Part shown: piece by piece, positions 1-8,700 of the stretch
Position numbering within the stretch: position 1 is the first letter of the stretch
How the letters are laid out: each line of letters starts with the position of its first letter
NCBI GenBank assembly: GCA_018385335.1
Contig: JAHAZN010000044.1
Span: forward strand, 1 to 64,000
From: Prevotella sp.
GTDB lineage: Bacteria; Bacteroidota; Bacteroidia; Bacteroidales; Bacteroidaceae
Direction: 5' to 3'
Length of the DNA stretch: 64,000 nt
Made by a program: the position numbers and the translations under genes
The notes under the pieces: generated by a model
What the model was told of the DNA's origin: nothing
What the model saw: only the letters and a program-made list of their open reading frames with translations
The model's database searches: none

Positions 1-2
1 GC

Positions 3-341
3 GATGGTGATGCTAAGATCAAGACAGAATATATCAACATCCCCATTTTGGCCAACTACTATGTAGCTCCCGGTTTGGCTATTAAGGCAGGTGTTCAGCC
101 AGGTTTCCTGATGAGTTGCAAGACGGATGATGGAGAGAATGAAGTAGATGCAAAGGACTTTGCTGAGAAGTTCGATTTGTCCATCCCCGTAGGTGTTTCT
201 TATGAGATTTCTGATTTCGTGATTGACGCCCGCTATAACTTTGGCTTGACCAATATTTGGAAGGACGATTACAAGAAATTGCTTGGCGATTCTAAGAACA
301 GCGTAATCTCTCTCACTGTGGGTTACAAGTTCGGTCTCTAA
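3..341 (+). CDS. Outer membrane beta-barrel (porin-like) protein, C-terminal part; 5' end lies outside the window
   Basis: Frame is open from the window edge (DGDAKIKTEYINIPILANYYVAPGLAIKAGVQPGF...) and ends in SLTVGYKFGL*, with alternating beta-strand pattern and terminal aromatic/hydrophobic residues typical of Bacteroidetes OM beta-barrels. Confidence 0.8.
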   Translation, partial: DGDAKIKTEYINIPILANYYVAPGLAIKAGVQPGFLMSCKTDDGENEVDAKDFAEKFDLSIPVGVSYEISDFVIDARYNFGLTNIWKDDYKKLLGDSKNSVISLTVGYKFGL

Positions 342-359
342 GATACATCGATTATCTAA

Positions 360-399
360 ATACAAAAGGAGGATGTGCATGCACATCCTCCTTTTGTAT
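360..399. terminator. Perfect 40-bp palindrome, likely (bidirectional) intrinsic terminator after the OM barrel gene
   Basis: ATACAAAAGGAGGATGTGCA/TGCACATCCTCCTTTTGTAT is perfectly self-complementary and ends in a T-rich arm. Confidence 0.75.
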
Positions 400-474
400 C
401 ATCATAATGTGAGTGGAGGTAATTATAGTGCTATCAGCTTAGGTTATAGCTTTTGTAATAAAGGCCCTATCAAT

Positions 475-587
475 TTACAATAGCATTGCCATATAAAGGG
501 GTAGATAGGTCACACCATTTTTGACCATCATGTCGTTACTGTGCAGGACGATGGGTGGCGCAACATATATCTTTGTATTTTAGACAT
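475..587 (-). pseudogene. Remnant of an ORF (possible AAA/DUF4143-type ATPase): start fragment MSKIQRYMLRHPSS joined out of frame to a C-terminus-like ...LHSNDMMVKNGVTYLPLYMAMLL*
   Basis: ATG on the minus strand at 587 directly downstream of three direct repeats; a frame change is needed to reach the C-terminal-like stretch ending at TAA 477-475. Family assignment is from memory of family termini. Confidence 0.4.
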
Positions 588-590
588 TTG

Positions 591-672
591 CACCTTTTCA
601 AGGTTTTATTTTCTCTGATTTCACACCTTTTCAAGGTTTAAATCTGTGCAAATTTACACCTTTTCAAGGTTT
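591..672. repeat. Three direct repeats CACCTTTTCAAGGTTT with exact 33-bp period
   Basis: Copies at 591-606, 624-639 and 657-672, separated by unrelated 17-bp spacers; each contains the dyad ACCTT-TTC-AAGGT. Confidence 0.9.
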
Positions 673-837
673 CATACATCATTTCTGTCTTAAAAATTCA
701 AAAGAAAAAGGGGAATTGTCGGATGCTTGACCTCAACTGAAAAAGGTTGTCACTTTTTGGAGAGTTAAACTTAATTGGTTATTACAATAATTAGGGATTG
801 TCGTTTAATTCTTTCAGTCGTGGACGCATAGAGGTCA

Positions 838-900
838 ACTTGGTATCTTGATGCGTTCCCTCTTCCAATCAAGCATTCTTTTGTATATCTTTCTTTTCAT
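838..900 (-). pseudogene. 5' remnant of an ORF (possible AAA/DUF4143-type ATPase): MKRKIYKRMLDWKRERIKIPS*
   Basis: Minus-strand ATG at 900-898 immediately downstream of the second repeat array; the N-terminus MKRKIY..LLxWK resembles AAA ATPases of Bacteroidetes but stops before any Walker A motif. Confidence 0.45.
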
Positions 901-903
901 ATT

Positions 904-986
904 ACACTTTTTCGGACGAATAATCGGTTCAAAGGTACACTTTTTCGGACGAATAACAAACGAAATCCACACTTTTTCGGACGAAT
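904..986. repeat. Three direct repeats ACACTTTTTCGGACGAAT with 33/32-bp period
   Basis: Copies at 904-921, 937-954 and 969-986, separated by 15- and 14-bp unrelated spacers. Confidence 0.9.
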
Positions 987-1080
987 CAGCCTCTTTTCAT
1001 TCTTTGGGGTAGTCTGAGTATTACTCCTTGTCGTTATGGGTATGCTGAAGTGTAACAACTTTTCCATTTGATAACAACAA

Positions 1081-1110
1081 ATTAGGGCGAGCCATGCGGC
1101 TCGCCCTAAT
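1081..1110 (-). terminator. Intrinsic terminator hairpin for the Cys-rich protein gene
   Basis: ATTAGGGCGAGCC-atgc-GGCTCGCCCTAAT, 13-bp perfect stem downstream of the minus-strand gene. Confidence 0.75.
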
Positions 1111-1129
1111 TAGACTATAGTAGTTACCT

Positions 1130-1441
1130 TTATTTATTAGTTTTCTTAGCTTGTTTGGTAGCTTTCTTAGCCTGCTTTGCAGCTTTCTTACACTCTTTAG
1201 CCTTTGCCTTGCAGCACTCCTTCTGAGCCTTGCAGCACTCCTTCTGGGCCTTGCAGCATTCCTTAGCTTGTGCCTTGCAGCATTCCTTAGCTTGGGCCTT
1301 GCAGCATTCCTTAGCTTGAGCCTTGCATTCTGTCTTTGCCTTCTCGCAGGTGGCTTTCACTTTCTTATCTGTCTGCGCATTGGCTCCCTGAGCGATGCAC
1401 ATTGCTACCATCATCAAGGCAGCCATCATTGTCTTTCTCAT
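1130..1441 (-). CDS. Exported Cys/Lys-rich tandem-repeat small protein
   Basis: Signal peptide MRKTMMAALMMVAMCIAQGANAQ followed by (CCKAQ[A]KE)n repeats; TATCTTTG promoter upstream and hairpin terminator downstream. Confidence 0.75.
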   Translation of the reverse strand: MRKTMMAALMMVAMCIAQGANAQTDKKVKATCEKAKTECKAQAKECCKAQAKECCKAQAKECCKAQKECCKAQKECCKAKAKECKKAAKQAKKATKQAKKTNK

Positions 1442-1523
1442 CTTTTTAAATGTTTTATTAGTTATGTGTTTCTTATTTACGATGCTACCTATTGGTCTAT
1501 GACCTCATGGCAGTTGTCGGGTA

Positions 1524-1531
1524 CAAAGATA
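1524..1531 (-). promoter_or_regulatory. Bacteroidetes-type -7 element (TATCTTTG) for the Cys-rich protein gene
   Basis: CAAAGATA on the + strand, about 80 bp upstream of the start codon. Confidence 0.5.
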
Positions 1532-1637
1532 CCAAAAGAAATGAGAAAGGGGAGGAGAGTGGGGTATTTTGATGAATGATTTATTTTTTTTTAGGATGAT
1601 AATACTACTTTTTTTTTCAGACTAACAGAAAAAAGTG

Positions 1638-1645
1638 TATTTTTG
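1638..1645 (+). promoter_or_regulatory. -7 element TATTTTTG for the GH43 gene
   Basis: TATTTTTGC about 47 bp upstream of the ATG at 1692. Confidence 0.5.
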
Positions 1646-1691
1646 CAATCGAAAGAACCCACTAAAACAATTTACTAACAACTAACTTAAT

Positions 1692-4553
1692 ATGAAAAAA
1701 CTATCTCTCTGCTTATCGCTTATGCTCTGTCTCTGCACACAGATGCAGGCCCAGGAGCATCAGATGACGACAGAACAGGCCAAGAGCTACTATAAGTCGG
1801 TGAGCAAGAAAGTCACCTCCTGTCACGACCCCTCGGTGGTTTATGAGCCTTCATCAAAGCGTTATTATATTTTCGGCTCCCATCTGGCACAGGCCTATAC
1901 CACCGACCTCCAGAACTGGACCACCTTCAGAGCACCATGGGGAGCTGTGCAGGCCGACGGCACCATCAAGACGAGTAATGTGACCAATGCTGAGGCTTTC
2001 ACCCGCAACCAGGTCAGCACCATCACCAAAGGAGGCAAGGAGCTGGCTTTCGGTCCTTTCGATGCCAACGGATGGGGTGCTGCCTATGGGGGCGACTATT
2101 CCATCAACGGCAACCTATGGGCACCTGATGTCATCTACAACGAGAAGATGAAGAAGTGGTGTATGTATATGAGTGTCAATGGTCCTACCTATAACAGCGT
2201 GATCGTGCTCCTCACCTCCGACAAGATTGACGGCACATACGTCTATCAGGGTCCGGTCGTTTTCGGTGGTTTCCTCTCAGGAAGCAATGCGGATATCTCG
2301 TGGAAGAAGACCGACCTTGAGCTCGTCATCGGCGAACAGACATCGCTGCCAGCACGCTACAATCAGGGTGCTTCCAACTGGCCTAAATACTGGACCAACG
2401 TCATCGACCCCTGCGTGTTCTATGATAATGACGGACAGCTCTGGATGAGCTATGGCTCGTGGTTTGGTGGTATCTGGATGCTGCAGCTCGATGAGGAGAC
2501 AGGACTGCGCGACTATGATGTGACCTATGAGTCCAACTACAGTGAGAAAGGACAAGGTGTCACCTCCGATCCTTATTTCGGAAAGAAGATAGCTGGTGGT
2601 TATCAGGTGTCGGGAGAGGCATCGTATATCGAGCGCATAGGCAACTACTATTACCTCTTTATGAGCTACGGCGGACTGGATGCAAAGGGTGGTTACCAGA
2701 TGAGGGTGTTCCGCTCTGTGAAACCCGATGGACCTTATAAGGATGGACTCGGACGCACAGCTATCTATACGGCTTGGGCGATGAACTATGGGGCTAATCC
2801 CGACAAGCGAGGAGAGAAGATTCTCGGTGCATACGACAAATGGGGACTGATGGCTAAGGGTGAGCTGGCACAGGGACATAACAGCATCATCGCCGCCCCT
2901 GACGGCCGCACCTACCTCGTTTATCACACGCGATTCAACGATGGTTCCGAAGGGCATCTCGTACGTGTACACCAGGTGTTTGTCAACGAAGATGGATGGC
3001 TCTGTGCTGCCCCATTCGAATATAACGGTGAGCAGACCACCGATGCCGATATTGCAGCGGGAGCCGCTTTCTCTGATGCCGAGATAGCCGGCGATTACCG
3101 CCTCTTGGTTCATAAATATGAGATTGATCACGCCAACCTCGAAACGGTTACTCCTGTCGATGTCACCCTCACCGCCGACGGAAAGGTGACGGGAGCTTAT
3201 ACCGGTACATGGACCACCACACCGGGGACGGGGTATATTACCCTCACCCTCGGCACCACTACATATAAGGGTGTGGTCATCGACGAGCAGATGGATGTGA
3301 AGAGCTATCATGCCGTGGCCATCACCGCCTGTGCCAAGACGGGCCTGTGTGTATGGGCTTATAAGCTGGCACCCGACCATGCTTTAGCCATGCACATCAA
3401 CGAGCAGACGGTGCCTGTGAAGAGCAATTCCTATGTCAGTGAGAACATACGTCTGATGGATATGCAACTCGATATCCCGGGGGTCAACCTTTCATGGAAC
3501 AGTTCGCAGCCGCAGGTCATCTCTAATGTGGGACAGTATAACCCTACCGGTCTGGCAGAGAACATGAACGTCGAGCTCACAGCACGTCTCGTCAGTGGCA
3601 ACTGGTATTGGACAGCGTCCTATAATGTGATTGCAGAGAAAGAGAGCTTCCCCTCTGCCGACTGGAAAACGGGCATGGGGTGTCTTTATACCTTCGATGA
3701 TGATAACCTCACCAATGAGCTTAATGTGGCCGAGAAGGCGGTGCTTGCAAAGAAGGGCAACAACAGTCTTCCTACCTTCGCCACCGATGACATGCGCACG
3801 GGCCGTATCATCAACACCCTCTTTGGTGCCAATGGCAGCGAGAGCTATGTCGCTATGCCTAATCCCCTCTATGGTGCCACGCTCACCGACGGCGCTACCC
3901 TCTCTTTTTGGGCACGCCGTGCCGACAACAACCTCTGGGATGCCCTCGTCGCCTTCTTTAATCCCGACAACTCCTCGCGCCTCTACCTCACCGGCAACCT
4001 CTATCTCGGCTATAACAACAATGGCGACACATGGTTGGATGTCAACCATCCCTCAACAACCAATCCCACCGTGCTCACCGTGGGCGACTGGCATCTTATC
4101 ACGCTTACCTTCTCACGCAAGTCAACCGTGGGAGTGAAGTTTTATGTAGATGGTGTGGAGTATCGCGCTAACACCTATGCTGGTGCTATCGGTGAGAAGT
4201 CGGTAGCAGCTAAGAGTGAGTTCGACTACAATACTATCGTTGATCACCTCACCAAGTGCAAGGAGTTTTATCTCGGTTATGGTTCTTTCTGGGGCTCTGC
4301 CAAGGCCTCCTATGATGATGTGGTCGTCTATGACCGTCCGCTCTCGCTCCTTGAGGTGCTGGCACTCAAGACCATGGAGAACCGCAACTGTAACCTGGCG
4401 CAGGTGGTGACCGGTATCGAGGAGCTGCCTCTCGTCCCATCATCCTCACGTCGCCAAGGATGCTACGACCTCTCTGGCCGTCGTCTCCTCAACGGACAAC
4501 CCAAGGCGCCCGGTCTGTATATCAAGGACGGAAGACTTATCATCAATCGATGA
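1692..4553 (+). CDS. Glycoside hydrolase family 43 protein (arabinosidase-like) with LamG/concanavalin-like C-terminal region and sorting-type tail
   Basis: Signal peptide; SCHDPSVVYEPSSKRYYIFGSHLA... N-terminal GH43 beta-propeller signature; GATLSFWARR...LYLTGNLYLGY..VVVYDRPLSLLEV LamG-like; ends GCYDLSGRRLL...GLYIKDGRLIINR. Confidence 0.88.
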   Translation: MKKLSLCLSLMLCLCTQMQAQEHQMTTEQAKSYYKSVSKKVTSCHDPSVVYEPSSKRYYIFGSHLAQAYTTDLQNWTTFRAPWGAVQADGTIKTSNVTNAEAFTRNQVSTITKGGKELAFGPFDANGWGAAYGGDYSINGNLWAPDVIYNEKMKKWCMYMSVNGPTYNSVIVLLTSDKIDGTYVYQGPVVFGGFLSGSNADISWKKTDLELVIGEQTSLPARYNQGASNWPKYWTNVIDPCVFYDNDGQLWMSYGSWFGGIWMLQLDEETGLRDYDVTYESNYSEKGQGVTSDPYFGKKIAGGYQVSGEASYIERIGNYYYLFMSYGGLDAKGGYQMRVFRSVKPDGPYKDGLGRTAIYTAWAMNYGANPDKRGEKILGAYDKWGLMAKGELAQGHNSIIAAPDGRTYLVYHTRFNDGSEGHLVRVHQVFVNEDGWLCAAPFEYNGEQTTDADIAAGAAFSDAEIAGDYRLLVHKYEIDHANLETVTPVDVTLTADGKVTGAYTGTWTTTPGTGYITLTLGTTTYKGVVIDEQMDVKSYHAVAITACAKTGLCVWAYKLAPDHALAMHINEQTVPVKSNSYVSENIRLMDMQLDIPGVNLSWNSSQPQVISNVGQYNPTGLAENMNVELTARLVSGNWYWTASYNVIAEKESFPSADWKTGMGCLYTFDDDNLTNELNVAEKAVLAKKGNNSLPTFATDDMRTGRIINTLFGANGSESYVAMPNPLYGATLTDGATLSFWARRADNNLWDALVAFFNPDNSSRLYLTGNLYLGYNNNGDTWLDVNHPSTTNPTVLTVGDWHLITLTFSRKSTVGVKFYVDGVEYRANTYAGAIGEKSVAAKSEFDYNTIVDHLTKCKEFYLGYGSFWGSAKASYDDVVVYDRPLSLLEVLALKTMENRNCNLAQVVTGIEELPLVPSSSRRQGCYDLSGRRLLNGQPKAPGLYIKDGRLIINR

Positions 4554-4574
4554 TAGGTTGAAGTGAACAGGGGG

Positions 4575-5147
4575 TTAATAGATGAGCCATCCAGCAATGC
4601 CGCAATAGATAATCATGCGGATGGGATGGATGCCATAGCACATCGTGCCTACAAGGGTGGCAAGAAAGAGGAAGATACTCACACCAAACTGCCATCCGTC
4701 TGTTGATGGTGTAGAGAAGTTGTCGGGCGTCATCAACAATAGGGTAGCAGCCCCTAACAATCCCACTACAGCAGGACGAAGACCAACAAACAACGACTGC
4801 ACCATGCTGGTCTTCATATAACGCATGAACAGTCGGCTGATGACAATCATCAGGATGAGTGAAGGTAGAACAAGCGCCACGGTGGCAGTCACACTACCCA
4901 TGATGGCCAGTGCCTCCCCCATACCCGCATTGTGTACCGCCGTATAACCACAGTAGGTGGCTGAGTTGATGCCGATAGGGCCGGGGGTCATCTGACTCAC
5001 GGCTACGATATCGGTAAACTCTGCGGTGGTCATCCAGTGATAGTGATGCACCACCTCACCTTGGATGAGCGACAACATCCCATAGCCTCCGCCGAAGCCG
5101 AAGAGACCGATGAGAAGGAAAGTATAGAAGAGTTGAAGGAAAATCAT
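4575..5147 (-). CDS. Chromate transporter (ChrA half), second of a pair
   Basis: MIFLQLFYTFLLIGLFGFGGGYGMLSLIQGEVVHHYHWMTTAEFTDIVAVSQMTPGPIGINSATYCGY; start placed at the ATGA overlapping the upstream gene rather than the longer ORF start. Confidence 0.88.
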   Translation of the reverse strand: MIFLQLFYTFLLIGLFGFGGGYGMLSLIQGEVVHHYHWMTTAEFTDIVAVSQMTPGPIGINSATYCGYTAVHNAGMGEALAIMGSVTATVALVLPSLILMIVISRLFMRYMKTSMVQSLFVGLRPAVVGLLGAATLLLMTPDNFSTPSTDGWQFGVSIFLFLATLVGTMCYGIHPIRMIIYCGIAGWLIY

Positions 5148-5725
5148 TTGTTGTCGGAAGATAAGTATTTGCTCAGCTGACCATAAGCCAACCCTCCTAA
5201 GGCTGCCACGATAATCACGAGGATAGGCGACACGCCCAACGCCCAGATAGCCAGTGCGCTTACGATAGGAATCCAGCATGTTGTCCAGCCTATCCGTGCA
5301 CTCTTGGCCAGGCGGAATGTGGGTACGGCGATAAGCGCCACCACAGCAGGACGAATGCCTTTGAAGATGCTCGCTACCGTCGTGTTGTCCTGAAACTGAC
5401 GGAAGAACATCGCTATCAGGAGGATGATAAGAAAAGAGGGGAGGGCAGTGCCCACAGCGGTGCACAGTGCCCCCCTCTTCATTCTTAGTTTATATCCCAC
5501 AAAGATGCTGATGTTGATGGCAAAGACACCGGGACAGCTCTGTGCCACAGCGATGAGGTCGAGCATCTCCTCGCGCTTCATCCACTGGTGCTTGTCCACC
5601 ACCTCACGCTCAATGATAGGAATCATGGCATAGCCGCCACCCAGGGTGAAGAGTCCTATCTTGAAGAAGGTGGAGAAGAGCTCCCTATAAATGTCCGTCT
5701 GCCGTTCAGTCATCACCACCCACAA
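5144..5725 (-). CDS. Chromate transporter (ChrA half), first of a pair
   Basis: FFKIGLFTLGGGYAMIPIIEREVVDKHQWMKREEMLDLIAVAQSCPGVFAINISIFVGY, chromate transporter family. Confidence 0.9.
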   Translation of the reverse strand: MWVVMTERQTDIYRELFSTFFKIGLFTLGGGYAMIPIIEREVVDKHQWMKREEMLDLIAVAQSCPGVFAINISIFVGYKLRMKRGALCTAVGTALPSFLIILLIAMFFRQFQDNTTVASIFKGIRPAVVALIAVPTFRLAKSARIGWTTCWIPIVSALAIWALGVSPILVIIVAALGGLAYGQLSKYLSSDNK

Positions 5726-5726
5726 A

Positions 5727-8700
5727 TTACTTGGTATGCTCCTCTATCCACTGGCGGGCATTGACGAAGGCCTCAATCCATGGGGTCACCTCATCCATGC
5801 GTCGCTGCTCGGGATACCATCCGCACTGCCAGGGGAAGATGGCGCGCTCAAGGTGGGGCATCATCGCCAGATGACGACCATCCTTAGAGCAGATACCAGC
5901 CACGTTATAGTCGCTACCATTGGGGTTGGCAGGATAGCCAGCATAGTTGTATTTAGCGATGATATGATAGTTGCTCTCAGCCTCAGGCATGCTGAACTTA
6001 CCCTCGCCGTGAGCCACCCAGATACCCAGTTTGTTGCCGCTCAGCGAACCGAACATCACGCTCTTGTTCTCTGGGATAACCAAGGATACGAAGCCGCTCT
6101 CAAACTTATGTGAGTCGTTGTGGAGCATCTTCACACCCTTGTCGCCTGTGAGACCCAGCTCTACCATGAGCTGACAGCCGTTGCAGATACCGAGAGAGAG
6201 GGTGTCGGGACGGGCATAGAACTTGTCGAGAGCCTCTTTGGCCTTGGGGTTGAAGAGGAAGGCACCTGCCCATCCTTTTGCAGAACCCAATACGTCGCTG
6301 TTGGAGAATCCACCGCAGAACACAATCATGTTGATATCTTCCAGCGTCTCACGTCCACTGATGAGGTCGGTCATCATCACGTCCTTCACGTCGAAGCCGG
6401 CGAGATAGAGTGAGTAAGCCATCTCACGCTCACCGTTGGTACCTTTCTCGCGGATGATGGCAGCCTTGATGCCGCTGCGCTCGCGACGGTCAGCACTCAG
6501 GGCGTAGCTGCTGAGCTGTCCCGTGAAGCTGTCGTTGAACACCATCTCCAGTGGTTGCTGCTTATAGTTCTTATATCGCTCAGCAGCACAGCCGTTGAAG
6601 CTCTGCTTACGGTCGAGCAGATAAGAGGTCTTCATCCATACGTCACGCAGCTCGTCGATGTCGAGTGTCATCTCGCCGTCGCCATTCTTGATGATGATGT
6701 TACGGCTCTCAGGCACGGGGTAACCCACCTTGGCATAGCCGATGCCCTCGTCTTCCATCAGTTGTCGGAAGTCGGCCTTATAACGGTCGGGCACCTCTAT
6801 CACCACGCCAGGATTCTCGGCAAAGAGTGTCTTCATGATGTCGCCGTCCTTACATAGGTCGTAGAGGTTGATATGGATACCACCTTTGGTATTGGCGAAA
6901 CACATCTCCAAGAGGGTTGTTATCAGACCACCGGCACTGATGTCGTGACCTGCTACCACCCATCCACGCTTAATCATCTCCTGCACCACCATGAAGGCAT
7001 CACGGAAGTATTCGGGATTCTTCACTGTAGGCACGTCGTCGCCCACCTTGTTGAGGCTCTGAGCAAAGGCAGAACCGCCGAGATGCAGTTCGTCAAAGGA
7101 GAAGTCGATATGATAGAGACTGGCGTTCTTGTCGTTCACCAGTACAGGCGATACCACCTTGCGCACATCGCTCACCTCGCCGCCGGCGCTCACAATCACC
7201 GTACCCGGAGAGATAATCTTCTCGCCGTTGGGATATTGCTGGGTGAGTGAGAGCGAGTCCTTACCTGTAGGTACATTGATCTGCAGACTGCAGCAGAAGT
7301 CGGAGAGGGCGCGTACGGCACTGTAGAGACGGGCATCCTCACCCTCCTGTGAGCGGCAGGGCCACATCCAGTTGGCAGAGAGGCTCAGGCTGTCCATACC
7401 ATCTTCTAATGGTGCCCAAACGATGTTGGTGAGTGCCTCAGCTACCGACAGCACACTGCCTGCCTCGGGGTTGGCTAATCCTGCCTGTGGAGCATGACCG
7501 ATGGCAGTAGCAATACCCTTACGTCCTCTATAGTCGAGGGCCACCACGCCGCAGTCGCTCAATGGCAGCTGCAACTTACCCTGGCACTGCTGACGGGCAA
7601 TCTTTCCCGTCACCGAACGGTCCACCTTGTTAGTCAGCCAGTCTTTGCTTGCCACTGCCTCCAACTGGAGCACACGTTTGAGGTAACCCTTCAGCTCCTC
7701 TGCTTTTACGCTGTAGGCAGCCTCCTTATAATGACGTTCCACGGTGTTGTCCACCATCACCGTCTTGGGAGAGTGACCAAACATCTGTGCCACATCAAGG
7801 TCGAAGGGCTTCACACCGTCGCCCTGTACAAAAGAGAAATGAGCATCACCTGTTGTCTCACCCACCACATACATCGGGGCGCGCTCGCGCTCAGCGATAC
7901 GGCGCACGTGCTCGATATGTTTCTCATCGATGAGCAGACCCATACGTTCCTGACTCTCGTTGGCGATAATCTCTTTGGCAGAGAGCGTCTTGTCGCCAAT
8001 GGGTAGCTTGGTCATGTCGATACGTCCTCCACACTCTTCCACAAGTTCGGAGAGGCAGTTGAGGTGACCGGCAGAACCATGGTCATGGATGCTCACTACG
8101 GGGTTGACCTCCTCCTCACAGAGTGCGCGCACCAGGTTATAGGCACGTTTTTGCATCTCGGGGTTGGCACGCTGTACAGCATTCAGCTCAATGCCGTTGC
8201 TGTAGCGTCCTGTATCTACCGATGATACCGAACCTCCACCGAGGCCGATTCGGTAGTTGTCGCCTCCCACTACCACCACTTTGTTGCCTGGCTGGGGAGC
8301 CTTCTTCAGACAGTCGCGCTTGGTGCCGTAGCCCACGCCGCCGGCAAGCATGATGACCTTGTCGTAGGCATATTTAGTGTCGCCCTCCTCCTCCTGATGT
8401 TCGAAGGTGAGCAGCGAACCGCAGATGAGCGGCTGACCAAACTTGTTACCGAAGTCGCTGGCACCGTTAGAGGCTTTGATAAGAATCTGCTCGGGTGTCT
8501 GATACAGCCACTTGCGTGCAGGCATAATCTCTTCCCAGTCGCGTGCCTCACGCTCGTCGTCGGTGAGACGGGGATAAGAGGTCATATATACCGCTGTTCC
8601 GGCGATGGGCCATGAGCCGACACCACCACCCATACGGTCGCGTATCTCTCCACCTGTTCCCGTGGCAGCACCGTTGAAAGGCTCCACTGTGGTGGGGAAG

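Noticed and set aside
591-986. Possible CRISPR arrays in the spaced repeats
   Set aside because: Only three copies each, repeats of 16-18 bp with 14-17 bp spacers, no cas genes, and flush with ATGs of decayed ORFs
1151-1579. 142-aa + strand ORF over the Cys-rich gene
   Set aside because: Antisense shadow of the repeat protein (Leu-rich low complexity); the minus frame has signal peptide, promoter and terminator
2277-3380. 367-aa minus ORF inside the GH43 gene
   Set aside because: Antisense to a clearly recognisable GH43 enzyme; no family resemblance
3492-4049. 185-aa minus ORF inside the GH43/LamG gene
   Set aside because: Antisense shadow ORF from codon bias
1692-4553. GH43 gene as part of a polysaccharide utilisation locus
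   Set aside because: No SusC/SusD pair or sensor/regulator adjacent within the window; stands alone between unrelated genes
4575-5465. 296-aa version of the second ChrA ORF
   Set aside because: The N-terminal extension overlaps the first ChrA gene out of frame and lacks homology; the ATGA start at 5147 gives a normal ChrA half
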